From the NCBI GenBank assembly GCA_965279655.1, contig OZ257255.1:5265748-5329747 (forward strand): a DNA stretch of 64,000 nt. Reading direction: 5' to 3'. Made by a program: the position numbers and the translations under genes. The number at the start of each line of letters is the position of its first letter. The stretch's first letter is position 1. The notes under the pieces were generated by a model, which did not search any database, had not been told where the DNA came from, and worked only from the letters and a program-made list of their open reading frames with translations. Of this stretch, positions 16,090 through 23,873 are shown in pieces. Source of the DNA: SCTM01 sp965279655. GTDB lineage: Bacteria > Pseudomonadota > Alphaproteobacteria > Rhodospirillales > Rhodospirillaceae.

Positions 16090-17040
16090 CTACTGCAGGC
16101 GCGCCACGGCCACGTCGGAGTGCCCGCGCATGCGGCTGGCCTGTTTGGCGTTGAGCATGGCTTGGTTGGCCTGCTGCATGAGCCGATCGGCGGTCTGACT
16201 GCTCACGCTCTTCGGCACGGTCAGCGTCGCCACGCCGCCGGCAACGGTGAGCATGTGCTCGCCGTCGCGGGTTTCCACATTGCACGTCACCTTGTCGGCG
16301 AAGGCCTTGGCGGAGGTGATCGCATCTCCCGGCAATACGAGTTTGGTCATCAGCACGGCGAACTCATCGCCGTTGATGCGGGCGAGATAGTCGCCGGGCC
16401 GGCGAGCGCCCCGCAAAAGCTTCGCAGCGGCGCGCAAGACATCGTCGCCGACGCCGGTGCCGAAGGATTCATTGGTGAACTTCATGCCGTTCACGTTGAA
16501 CAACGCGACGCCGACCACGCCGCCTCGACTCGCGTTTTCCGACAGCGCCGCGGTGAGCCGCTCGTAGAACGCCTTGCGGTTCGGCAGGGCGGTGAGCCCG
16601 TCGACCAGGGCTTCGTGAGTCAGGCGGCTCGCGCGCTGGTGTTGCGCCAGCGCATAGCGGATGGCGCGCTCCAGCCCTTCGACCGTGAGATCACCCTTGA
16701 CGAGAAAGCCGTAAGCGCCGCGTTCGAGTGCGCCGTCGTCGACCGTGCGGTCGTCCATCGCCGTCAACATGATGAACGGCACATCGAGGTCATAGCGCCG
16801 CGCTTCTTCCATGAGATCGAAGCCGGTGCTCGGCCGCAGGAAGTAGTCGGCGAGGCAGATGTGTACTTCCTCGCGCGCAAGCACCTGCAGCGCCGACGGG
16901 ATGGTGTCGACGTGGTGGATGTTGCGTGGGTGGAGGCCCACCGTGAGGAGGAACTTCTTCACCAATGCAGCATCGAGTGCGCTGTCCTCGAACAGGAGGA
17001 CGCGCAAGGACTGCGGCACGTACGGGGACAGGGCATTCAT
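16090..17040 (-). CDS. Response regulator with receiver and degenerate GGDEF domain
   Basis: 316 residues. The receiver domain (13-130) has the acidic pair, phospho-acceptor Asp65 (CLADYFLRP) and the KGD lysine near 115. A GGDEF domain follows (about 145-316), but its signature reads NGDEF (223-227), and the metal-binding Asp of the usual DLD motif is Asn182 (FNVNGMKFTN). Diguanylate cyclase activity is therefore doubtful; a c-di-GMP or GTP sensor, or a purely structural output, is more likely. Start ATG 17040 puts the receiver at the N-terminus; a start at 17091 is possible. An orphan terminator lies about 135 bases upstream. Confidence 0.82.
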   Translation of the reverse strand: MNALSPYVPQSLRVLLFEDSALDAALVKKFLLTVGLHPRNIHHVDTIPSALQVLAREEVHICLADYFLRPSTGFDLMEEARRYDLDVPFIMLTAMDDRTVDDGALERGAYGFLVKGDLTVEGLERAIRYALAQHQRASRLTHEALVDGLTALPNRKAFYERLTAALSENASRGGVVGVALFNVNGMKFTNESFGTGVGDDVLRAAAKLLRGARRPGDYLARINGDEFAVLMTKLVLPGDAITSAKAFADKVTCNVETRDGEHMLTVAGGVATLTVPKSVSSQTADRLMQQANQAMLNAKQASRMRGHSDVAVARLQ

Positions 17041-17705
17041 TGACGTAACAACGCCTCGGGAAAGGCAGCGAATTTTCACCCTAGCGGCCATGCGTTGAGA
17101 GATGATGAATCACCGCCCAAGAGTTATCCCCAGGGCGACTCGCCGGTTCAAAGCTCGCATTCCGAGCGAAAGCAAAAAAATCGGCCGGGGCCGGCTCTCA
17201 AATAACGAGAGTTCCTAGAGGTTTGTCCGCCCGATTCAGCGTTTCGGCCCGCCACTTTCATTAGGCGAATATCGACCGCAAAGCGGCGGGGCGGGCGCGG
17301 GCCGCGACGCAGTTACATAACGCGCGGTTGCTCTAAACACGCCATTTTCCAGGTCAACTTCGTTGCATCGCACGCGCGTTTTTCGATAAGCGCCGCGTGC
17401 GCATCGGTCCGTTTCCGAAGCAACGCGAATAACTTGTACGCATCGCTTCGTGCGTCCGCGTTATAGCGATATTGCAGTGCACGATTGCCCTTGACACGGA
17501 ACGGCCCATGCCATTGGGATACGCCCGTCCATTGGACGCCAAATCCAGGGGAATGACAGAGGGGTCCGGGCCGTTATCTGCACACGGCCTCGTGGTAAGT
17601 GGTACTATTGCCACGCAGCGGACGCCCTGTTAGACCCCTCGACCACGCGCTCCGTTACGGCTAAAAGTCACGGCCTTTCCGCTCTCATTTTTGCTGAAGT
17701 GAACA
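17041..17705. other. Long intergenic region before tonB, possible small RNA or leader
   Basis: 665 bases without a credible protein gene. It holds a minus-strand terminator (17174-17211), a minus-strand TTGACC (17358-17353) with TAGAGC 16 bases on, and a plus-strand TTGACA (17491-17496) with a weak -10 (TGGGAT, 17515-17520) that could drive tonB through a long leader. A loose inverted repeat GTGGTAA/TTGCCAC sits near 17591-17613. None of the promoter matches is strong. Confidence 0.4.
17174..17211 (-). terminator. Orphan terminator upstream of the receiver-GGDEF gene
   Basis: On the minus strand CTCTC/GAGAG (17211-17207 with 17199-17195) and a GC-rich hairpin (17195-17184, CCGG-rich) are followed by seven T (17180-17174). 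No coding gene on the minus strand ends here. It can end a small RNA started near 17.33 kb, or act as an attenuator in the leader of the gene that starts at 17040. Confidence 0.45.
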
Positions 17706-18326
17706 ATGGCTCTCGCAAAAAAATCTCCTGCCCGACAGATGTTTGGCTTCGGCCTCGTCGTTCTGCTTCACGTTGCACTGATCTGGGCTGTGAAGAGTGG
17801 TTTGGCGAACTCGCTGGTTGAACTGGTCAGCGGTCCGATGGAGACCAAGCTGATCGAAGAGAAGATCGCGGAGAAGGAAGCGCCGCCGCCGCCGAAGGTG
17901 GACATGAAGCCGCTGCCGCCCCCGGTCGTCATTCCGGTCGACATCATGGTCGAAGCGGCTCCGAGCAACGATGCTCCGTCCATCGATCCGAATGCGCAGC
18001 GCCGCGCCGCGCCGGCGGCCGCCGCGAAAGCGGACGTCATCGTTCCGCCGCGTTCCAACCCGCGTCGCCCCGTGACGCAGCCGGAATATCCGCCGACCTC
18101 CAAGCGCCTGGGTGAAGCCGGCGTGGTGGTCCTGCAGCTGACGGTCAACGAAGAAGGCAAAGTTGTAGACGGCAAGATCGACACCAGCAGCGGGTTTGAG
18201 CGGCTCGACGAGGCGGCGCTGAAGGAAGCGCTCCGGACGTGGAGGCTCTTGCCGGGTACGGTGAACGGCAAGCCCGTGACAGCTACGTACAAATTCAGAG
18301 TCGTATTTAAGATCGAGAACAACTAG
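17706..18326 (+). CDS. tonB: TonB family energy transducer
   Basis: 206 residues. A single N-terminal membrane helix (about 13-31, FGFGLVVLLHVALIWAV) keeps the His typical of TonB helices. A short acidic and Pro-rich periplasmic spacer follows (EAPPPPKVDMKPLPPP). The C-terminal TonB domain (about 118-206) has the YPPTSKRLGEAGVVVLQL and LDEAALKEALRTWRLLPG family blocks. It couples the ExbB/ExbD proton channel to outer-membrane transporters. It heads tonB-exbB-exbD-exbD; the spacer is shorter than in many TonBs, so it may serve a dedicated receptor. Confidence 0.9.
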   Translation: MALAKKSPARQMFGFGLVVLLHVALIWAVKSGLANSLVELVSGPMETKLIEEKIAEKEAPPPPKVDMKPLPPPVVIPVDIMVEAAPSNDAPSIDPNAQRRAAPAAAAKADVIVPPRSNPRRPVTQPEYPPTSKRLGEAGVVVLQLTVNEEGKVVDGKIDTSSGFERLDEAALKEALRTWRLLPGTVNGKPVTATYKFRVVFKIENN

Positions 18327-18455
18327 CGCCGAAACTCGGCGGCGGCTCCGCGCCGGTCGCGCGCGGAACTCAGCATGGAAATGGGACGACGGCCGGCGGG
18401 CTCTAGAGCACGGCGGCCGATATCAGGGGATGCAAAGCGTATTATGAGGATCAAC

Positions 18456-19382
18456 ATGAATAGCCTTGAAAAGTCGCGTAACGGCCTGACGACCTGGCTC
18501 GCTGCCATGTCCGTCGCGGCCACTCTGGCCGTCGGCGGCGTGTCCGTCGCTCAGGCACAGCAGGCCGAACCGGCTGCTGCTCCCGCCGCTGCTCCGGCAA
18601 CGGACGCTGCTGCTCCGGCAGCGGATGCCGCCGCGCCTGCCGCGACCGACGCCGCTGCTCCTGCGGCTGATGCTGCTCCGGCCGCTGGCCTGGCAGCGGA
18701 TGCTGCCCAGGTCGAAGCTGCGAACATCTACGGCCCAGAGCGTCTCTGGGAAGAAGGCGACATCGTCTCTCACGGCACGACCATCGTGCTCGTGATCATG
18801 TCGATGGGCACCTGGTTCATTCTGTTCACCCGTCTCTGGGACCAAACCAAGCTGATGGGCCAGGCCAAGACCGTGAAGCAGAAGTTCTGGAGCGCGGGCA
18901 GCCTCAAGGAAGGCATGAACAAGCTCGAGAAGAACTCTGCCTACCGCTCGATGGTGGAAGACGGCCTGCGCGCCTCTGAACACCACGACGGCAAGATGAC
19001 CGACGCCATCGATCTGAACGAGTGGGTCACCATGTCGCTGCAGCGTTCCTATGACGCCATCAGCTCTGAAATGCAGCAGGGCTTGGCGTTCCTCGCCTCG
19101 GTCGGCTCGACCGCTCCGTTCGTCGGTCTGCTCGGAACGGTGTGGGGCATCATCAAGGCGCTGATCACGATCGCCGCCGCCGGTCAGGCCTCGATCGACA
19201 AGGTCGCGGGCCCCGTCGGTGAAGCGCTGATCATGACCGCGTTCGGTCTGTTCGTCGCCATCCCGGCCGTGCTGGCCTACAACTGGCTGGTTCGCCGCAA
19301 CAAGGTGGCGCTTGAAGACGTTCGCAACTTCAGCGCCGACGTCCATGCTGTGCTGATCAGCGGTGCGCGCGTTCCGGTCTAG
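18456..19382 (+). CDS. exbB: ExbB-type proton channel protein with signal peptide and Ala/Pro linker
   Basis: 308 residues. A signal peptide (1-35, ending SVAQAQ) is followed by an Ala/Pro/Asp repeat linker (38-78), then the MotA/TolQ/ExbB domain with three membrane helices: about 110-128, and the pair containing GLAFLASVGSTAPFVGLLGT and GEALIMTAFGLFVAIPAVLAY. ATG 18456 has GAGGA six bases upstream; other ATGs at 18375 and 18444 fit less well. With the ExbDs it forms the energising channel for TonB. The periplasmic extension is common in alphaproteobacterial ExbB. Confidence 0.9.
   Translation: MNSLEKSRNGLTTWLAAMSVAATLAVGGVSVAQAQQAEPAAAPAAAPATDAAAPAADAAAPAATDAAAPAADAAPAAGLAADAAQVEAANIYGPERLWEEGDIVSHGTTIVLVIMSMGTWFILFTRLWDQTKLMGQAKTVKQKFWSAGSLKEGMNKLEKNSAYRSMVEDGLRASEHHDGKMTDAIDLNEWVTMSLQRSYDAISSEMQQGLAFLASVGSTAPFVGLLGTVWGIIKALITIAAAGQASIDKVAGPVGEALIMTAFGLFVAIPAVLAYNWLVRRNKVALEDVRNFSADVHAVLISGARVPV
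18567..18689 (+). repeat. Ala/Pro/Asp coding repeat inside exbB
   Basis: Two near-identical 14-15-residue units (PATDAAAPAADAAA then PAATDAAAPAADAAP, residues 47-75) lie within a longer Ala/Pro stretch. GCT/GCC-rich DNA makes the tract prone to slippage, so its length may vary among strains. Confidence 0.6.
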
Positions 19383-19419
19383 TACAGCAACTTCCGGTGA
19401 CATTTAGGAGGTTGCCACT

Positions 19420-19857
19420 ATGTCTATGAACGTAGGCTCGGCCGATGGTGGGGACGAACACGAAGTCAACTCCACCATCAACACGACGCCGCTCGTCGAC
19501 ATCATGCTGGTGCTGCTGATCATCTTCCTGATCACCATCCCAGTGCTGGTCAAGACGGCGCCCGTCGAACTGCCGGTCATCTCTAACCAGGCCACGAAGA
19601 CCAAGCCCGAGAACATCGTTCTCGCGGTGGATACGGAAGGCAACATCTACTGGAACAACGTCCCGATCGCTGATCCGGCCGAATTGTTCGAGAAGATCAA
19701 ACCTTACGCGATCATGGTCCCGCAGCCGGAAGTCCATATCCGTGGTGATCGCAATTCACGGTATGAGTTCATTGGTAAGGTGGTCGTGACGGTTCAGCGT
19801 GCCGGCATCATGAAGGTCGGTTTCATCACCAATCCCGAACTACCTGGGATGAAGTGA
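19420..19857 (+). CDS. exbD: ExbD/TolR biopolymer transport protein, first copy
   Basis: 145 residues with one membrane helix (VDIMLVLLIIFLITIPVL) preceded by NTTPLVDIML, whose Asp is the proton-carrying residue of the family. The periplasmic domain follows. A strong TAGGAGG ribosome site lies eight bases before the ATG. It is 37 bases after exbB. Two consecutive exbD genes with different periplasmic domains are known in several Gram-negative TonB systems. Confidence 0.92.
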   Translation: MSMNVGSADGGDEHEVNSTINTTPLVDIMLVLLIIFLITIPVLVKTAPVELPVISNQATKTKPENIVLAVDTEGNIYWNNVPIADPAELFEKIKPYAIMVPQPEVHIRGDRNSRYEFIGKVVVTVQRAGIMKVGFITNPELPGMK

Positions 19858-19892
19858 GACCGGTCATTCACGCCAACTCGGAGACTTAAACT

Positions 19893-20321
19893 ATGTCTAT
19901 GGCTGTCGGTAGCAGCGCCAGTGAGTCCGGCGATGTCGTGCCAGACATGAACACCACGCCGTTGATCGACGTGATGCTCGTGCTCCTGGTGATGATCATC
20001 ATGTCGATCCCGATCCAAACGCACGCGGTGAAGCTTGATATGCCGCGTCCGAACCCCAACCAGCAGAACAATCAGCCGCGGGAAGTGGTGGATCTGGAAA
20101 TCGACTTCGACGGCACGGTTCTTTGGAACGGCAACGTGGTGACCGGCGAGCGTCAGCTTGCCGGCTACTTCCTGGACGTTGCTTCGCAGCCGGATCAGGC
20201 GGAGATCCATCTGCGTCCTAACCGGCTCGTGAAGTACAACTCCGTGGCGCGCGTGCTAGCCATCGCGCAACGGTTGGGCGTCAAGCGGCTTGGGTTCGTG
20301 GGTAACGAGCAGTTCCTGTAA
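19893..20321 (+). CDS. exbD: ExbD/TolR biopolymer transport protein, second copy
   Basis: 142 residues; NTTPLIDVMLVLLVMIIMSIP gives the same membrane helix and proton Asp as the first copy. The periplasmic part is distinct (HAVKLDMPRPNPNQQNNQPR) and ends with a GVKRLGFVGNEQFL strand. It starts 35 bases after the first exbD and is probably in the same transcript. It may form a heteromeric ExbD pair with the first copy or serve another receptor set. Confidence 0.92.
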   Translation: MSMAVGSSASESGDVVPDMNTTPLIDVMLVLLVMIIMSIPIQTHAVKLDMPRPNPNQQNNQPREVVDLEIDFDGTVLWNGNVVTGERQLAGYFLDVASQPDQAEIHLRPNRLVKYNSVARVLAIAQRLGVKRLGFVGNEQFL

Positions 20322-20364
20322 CAGCAGGGATGCCACGTTTCTGACACGGCCATCGTCTAGATTT

Positions 20365-20402
20365 GGAACGCCACACGAAGCAGCTGCCTCGGGTGGCGTT
20401 CC
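20365..20402 (+). promoter_or_regulatory. Intercistronic hairpin between exbD and the first TPR gene
   Basis: A perfect 10-bp inverted repeat (GGAACGCCAC at 20365-20374 and its complement at 20393-20402) with an 18-base loop lies 13 bases before the GAGG ribosome site of the TPR gene. No T-run follows, so it is more likely an RNA processing or stability element than a terminator. Confidence 0.5.
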
Positions 20403-20424
20403 GCATTAGTTCATGAGGGATGCG

Positions 20425-21741
20425 ATGAAGACGACGAGTTCTCTGTCTGTGGCTGCGGTGGCGGTGGCATTGGCCGTCGGCGGCATGGTCTCCCCGCCGC
20501 TGTTCGGCGCCTCTCCAGCGTTGGCCGCAGACGCGAAGAAGACGGTTAGCAACAAGCTGGGTAAGCAGTTTCAGGAAGCGCAATCCCTCGTCAGCCAGAA
20601 GAACTACAAGGGCGCGCTGACGAAGATTGACGAGTTGAAGGCTGCTCCGGGCAAGACCGCGTACGAGAATTTCGTGATCGCCGAGTTGCAGACCGCGGCC
20701 TATGTCGGCACGCAGGACTACACCAACGCCGCCAAGGCCATGGAAGCCGCGCTGGATAGCGGTGAGGCGCCGGCGGCCTCCAAGCAGCAGCGTGCCAAGA
20801 ACATCGCGAACACCTACTTCGCCGCGAAGAATATGGCCAAGTTCAATGAGGCCAGCGCGAAGTATCAGAAGGATTTCGGTGCGGATATCGACTTGCAGCT
20901 GCTGGCGGCCCAAGGCCTGTTCCAGGACGGCAAGTACAAGGAAGCCGCTCAAGCAGCGCGCACGGTCATCAGCACCGCCGAGGCCAAGGGTCAGCCGGCG
21001 AAGGAAGACTGGTTGAAGCTGGTCTATGCCGCCGAGAACAAGGCCGGTAACGCTGCAGCCGAAAAGGCCGCGGTAGAGGCCTTGGTGGCGCGCTATCCCA
21101 AGCCCGAGTATTGGAACGCGCTGTTGATCAACGCGCAGAAGACCATCAAGGGCCCCAAGGTCCAGCTCGAGATCTATCGCATCATGTTGGCCGCCGGCGT
21201 GATGCAGAAGACCGAGGAGTATATGGATATGGCCCAGCTCTCCATCCAGGCGGGCGTTCCGGCCGAAGCCGAGAAGGTCATCCAGAAGGGCCAAGCGGCG
21301 AAGCTGCTGATGGAAGGCCCGCAGAAGGACCGCCATCTGCGCTTGCAGAACATGGCGCTGACGCAGATCAAGGAAAAGGACGCGGCGCTCGCGCAGCAGG
21401 AAGCCGACGCCAAGGCGGCGGCCACTGGCGATGCCGACGTGCAGGTGGGCGAAGTCTTCGCCTCGAAGGGTCAGACCGATAAGGCCATCGAAGCGATCCA
21501 GCGCGGCATCAAGAAGGGCGTGAAAGACAAGGACGACGCCAACCTGCGTCTCGGTGTCGTGTACCTGTCCGCAGGCAAGCGAACCGAAGCCAACAACGCG
21601 TTCAAGGCCATCACGCCGAATTCGTCTTCTGCCCAAATCGCGCGTCTGTGGACGCTGCTGGGCACGAACGCGGTTGCTGCCGCTGCGGCGCCCGTACCCG
21701 CTGCGAAGGCCGCGCCGGCGAAGAAGACTGCCGGCAAGTAA
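20425..21741 (+). CDS. Exported TPR protein of the TonB cluster, first copy
   Basis: 438 residues. An N-terminal signal peptide (about 1-38, VAVALAVGGMVSPPLFGASPALAA) is followed by Lys/Ala-rich helical repeats of TPR type. The closing segment, with KAIEAIQRGIKKGVKDKDDA and LRLGVVYLSAGKRTEA, is nearly duplicated in the next gene. ATG 20425 has GAGG seven bases upstream; ATG 20413 is less well placed. It is probably periplasmic. TPR proteins next to TonB2-type ExbBD sets are known in Vibrio and Shewanella, so an accessory role in energy transduction is a fair inference. Confidence 0.8.
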   Translation: MKTTSSLSVAAVAVALAVGGMVSPPLFGASPALAADAKKTVSNKLGKQFQEAQSLVSQKNYKGALTKIDELKAAPGKTAYENFVIAELQTAAYVGTQDYTNAAKAMEAALDSGEAPAASKQQRAKNIANTYFAAKNMAKFNEASAKYQKDFGADIDLQLLAAQGLFQDGKYKEAAQAARTVISTAEAKGQPAKEDWLKLVYAAENKAGNAAAEKAAVEALVARYPKPEYWNALLINAQKTIKGPKVQLEIYRIMLAAGVMQKTEEYMDMAQLSIQAGVPAEAEKVIQKGQAAKLLMEGPQKDRHLRLQNMALTQIKEKDAALAQQEADAKAAATGDADVQVGEVFASKGQTDKAIEAIQRGIKKGVKDKDDANLRLGVVYLSAGKRTEANNAFKAITPNSSSAQIARLWTLLGTNAVAAAAAPVPAAKAAPAKKTAGK

Positions 21742-21802
21742 GCGTCGTTGAGCTTGGTGCCGCCGCAACGGCGGCATCACGATACTGTGAATGCGAACTG
21801 AA

Positions 21803-21830
21803 GCCGTCCGCCGGTTGCCCGGCGGGCGGC
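21803..21830 (+). promoter_or_regulatory. GC-rich hairpin between the two TPR genes
   Basis: A 12-bp stem (21803-21814 with 21819-21830, one G-T wobble) closes a TTGC loop. A smaller hairpin TGCCGCCG/CGGCGGCA lies at about 21759-21777. No T-run follows either. They may stabilise the upstream message or partly separate the two TPR genes. Confidence 0.45.
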
Positions 21831-21931
21831 ACAGACTCGCCGCCGAATTGCCACGGTCGTCGGCCACGTTTAGCCTATCGACACGCTAGGTAGCCGCGAC
21901 CGAAGACCGAAGTGACCCCCGGGAGGATTAC

Positions 21932-23194
21932 ATGAAGACCAAGCTCGCACTTTCCACCGCCACGCTGGCCATTGCCCTCAGCATGGGACTTGTCGCCGGC
22001 GGCGCGATCCTCGTGCCCAAGGACGCATTCGCCGCGGCGAAGAAGGAAGAGAAGAAAGACGAAAAGGCGGTGCTGACGCCGAAGTTCGGCAAGCCGTTGC
22101 AGGAAGCCGATGCCTTGATGAAGGCGAAGGACTTCAACGGCGCGCTCGCCAAGCTGCAAGAAGTCGACAAGATGACGGGCAAGAACCCGTACGAGACCTA
22201 CCTGGTGGATGAGCTGCTCGGCCTCACCTACGTGAACCTGCAGAACTATCCGGAAGCGGCGAAGCGCTTCGAGCCCACCATCACGGCGGGCTTCCTGGAC
22301 CCGGCGCAGACCGCGAGCCGCATCAAGGCTGTGGCGCAGATCTACTATCAGTCCAAGGACTATCCGAAGTCCATCGAGTGGGTGAACAAGTACACCGCTC
22401 AGGATCCGGATCCCGAAGTGCAGGTCCTCGCCGGCAACGCCTACTACATCCAGAAAGACTTCAAGAACGCCGCCGTGGAACTACGCAAAGCCTTGAAGAT
22501 GGCGGAGGCGAAGGGCATTCCGGCGAAGAAGGAATGGCTCGAACTGCAAATGAGCGCGGACTACGAGTCGAAGGATACCCCGGCGGTCCAGCACGACCTG
22601 GAGCTGATCGTCGCGAGCTATCCGGAGCCGAAGTACTGGACCGATCTGCTCAACCTCGTCGAGAAGACCCTGAAGGATAAGAGCCAGCGCACCAGCCTGG
22701 ACATCTATCGTCTGATGTTCGCCACCAATGCGATGACCGCCGAAGGCGAGTTCACCGAAATGGCCAATATCGCGAGCCAGCAGGCACTGCCCGGCGAGGC
22801 GAAGCGCGTGCTGATGCAGGCCGACAGCAAGGGCCTCCTGGGAGCGAGCAACAAGGCATTGCTGACCAAGGCGAATACAGCCGCGGATGCCGACCTGAAA
22901 TCCCTGCCGGCGACGGAAGCGCAGGCCCGCGCCCAGAAGACCGGCGACGCCGACGTGAAGTTCGGCGAGGCCTATGCCAGCCACGGCCAATACGAAAAAG
23001 CGATCGAAGCCATCCAGCGCGGTATCGGCAAGGGCGTGAAGGACAAGGACGACGCCCAGCTTCGCCTCGGGCTCGCTTATCTCGGCGCCGGCAAGACCGC
23101 CGAAGCGAAGGCGGCGTTCGCCGCGATCTCGCCGGGCACCAACGCCGCGACGTTCGCGCACCTGTGGAACATCCAGTCGGGCAACAAGGCCTAG
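21932..23194 (+). CDS. Exported TPR protein of the TonB cluster, second copy
   Basis: 420 residues, paralogous to the preceding gene. A signal peptide (about 1-33, LVAGGAILVPKDAFAAA) precedes helical repeats such as NGALAKLQEVDKMTGKNPYE. The C-terminal block KAIEAIQRGIGKGVKDKDDA matches the first copy almost residue for residue. GGGAGG lies six bases upstream of ATG 21932. A strong terminator at 23223 closes the unit. The tandem pair looks like a duplication kept for distinct but related periplasmic roles. Confidence 0.82.
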   Translation: MKTKLALSTATLAIALSMGLVAGGAILVPKDAFAAAKKEEKKDEKAVLTPKFGKPLQEADALMKAKDFNGALAKLQEVDKMTGKNPYETYLVDELLGLTYVNLQNYPEAAKRFEPTITAGFLDPAQTASRIKAVAQIYYQSKDYPKSIEWVNKYTAQDPDPEVQVLAGNAYYIQKDFKNAAVELRKALKMAEAKGIPAKKEWLELQMSADYESKDTPAVQHDLELIVASYPEPKYWTDLLNLVEKTLKDKSQRTSLDIYRLMFATNAMTAEGEFTEMANIASQQALPGEAKRVLMQADSKGLLGASNKALLTKANTAADADLKSLPATEAQARAQKTGDADVKFGEAYASHGQYEKAIEAIQRGIGKGVKDKDDAQLRLGLAYLGAGKTAEAKAAFAAISPGTNAATFAHLWNIQSGNKA

Positions 23195-23222
23195 ACTGAC
23201 GGTTCCCACGCGAGACGAGAAG

Positions 23223-23256
23223 AAACGCCGGGACAGCAATGTCCCGGCGTTTTCAT
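23223..23256. terminator. Strong bidirectional rho-independent terminator
   Basis: A 12-bp perfect stem (23223-23234 with 23241-23252, core ACGCCGGGAC) with the loop AGCAAT is followed by TTTCATTT on the plus strand. It ends the TonB/TPR unit and, read from the other side, the convergent gene at 23285-23767. Confidence 0.85.
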
Positions 23257-23284
23257 TTGGCCAAGGCGTTCAGCTCTTGCGTGC

Positions 23285-23767
23285 TCAGGTCTTGTGATCG
23301 GGCGAGCGGTAGTCGGCCCAATACAAGATCTTGCCGTCGCGCACGAGGAATACGCCGGTGACGGCGAAGTGATTGTCGGGCTTGCCGCTGTTGGGAGGCC
23401 GGATGAAGTGGTCGACGCGGTCATTGATGACGATGTCGCCGAGCGCTGCGCTGCGGAAGATTTCCCAGTCGATCTTCTGCATGTCCCGCATGAACGGCCC
23501 CATGCGCTCGCGCAATTGGGCCGCGCCGTTCACCACCATGCCGCCTTCATTCACGTGGTACTCAAGGTTCTCTGCCACGAACGGGATCAGCTTTTCCACA
23601 TCGCGGCTGTTCCACGCCTGGCAGAACGCGCTCACAAGCCTGATATTCGCGGCTTCGCGGGCCGCGGCCGCCTTGTCGGGCGCAGCGGCTGATGCCGTGA
23701 ACGGCAGCAAGCCGCCCAAGGCCATGCCCGCGCCGAGGACTTGGCGCCGCCCGGGAACCTTGTTCAT
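23285..23767 (-). CDS. Tat-exported limonene-1,2-epoxide hydrolase-like protein
   Basis: 160 residues. A twin-arginine signal (GRRQVLGAG, then a hydrophobic stretch to about residue 30) precedes a SnoaL/limonene-epoxide-hydrolase fold. NDRVDHF supplies the Arg-x-Asp pair of the epoxide hydrolase active site, and WADYR near the C-terminus supplies the third acidic residue. ATG 23767 is placed six bases after GGAGGGGAGG; ATG 23773 is the alternative. Hydrolase activity is possible but members of this fold vary widely. It is divergent from msrP, another Tat substrate. Confidence 0.75.
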   Translation of the reverse strand: MNKVPGRRQVLGAGMALGGLLPFTASAAAPDKAAAAREAANIRLVSAFCQAWNSRDVEKLIPFVAENLEYHVNEGGMVVNGAAQLRERMGPFMRDMQKIDWEIFRSAALGDIVINDRVDHFIRPPNSGKPDNHFAVTGVFLVRDGKILYWADYRSPDHKT

Positions 23768-23873
23768 CAGCATCCTCCCCTCCGTCGGTTGATCGGAACA
23801 TGCTAGGCTTTCGTATCATTGAGACAAAGGTGACTGCGGGCCAGCGCCCGGCAGTCGGATGGGAGAAGAGTTC

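Noticed and set aside
17120..17170. tRNA-like GGTTCAAA segment before tonB
   Set aside because: The flanking bases do not pair into a T-arm, and no acceptor or anticodon stem can be drawn.
17174..17400. c-di-GMP riboswitch upstream of the receiver-GGDEF gene
   Set aside because: The conserved core sequences of the known c-di-GMP riboswitch classes were not found on the minus strand.
20365..20402. Hairpin before the first TPR gene as a terminator
   Set aside because: No T-run follows it and the ribosome site of the next gene comes 13 bases later.
20281..21867. Open frame of 528 codons antisense to the first TPR gene
   Set aside because: Composition is typical of a reverse-strand shadow (Arg/Leu/Gly-rich, no signal peptide or domain), whereas the plus strand has a signal peptide and a paralogue.
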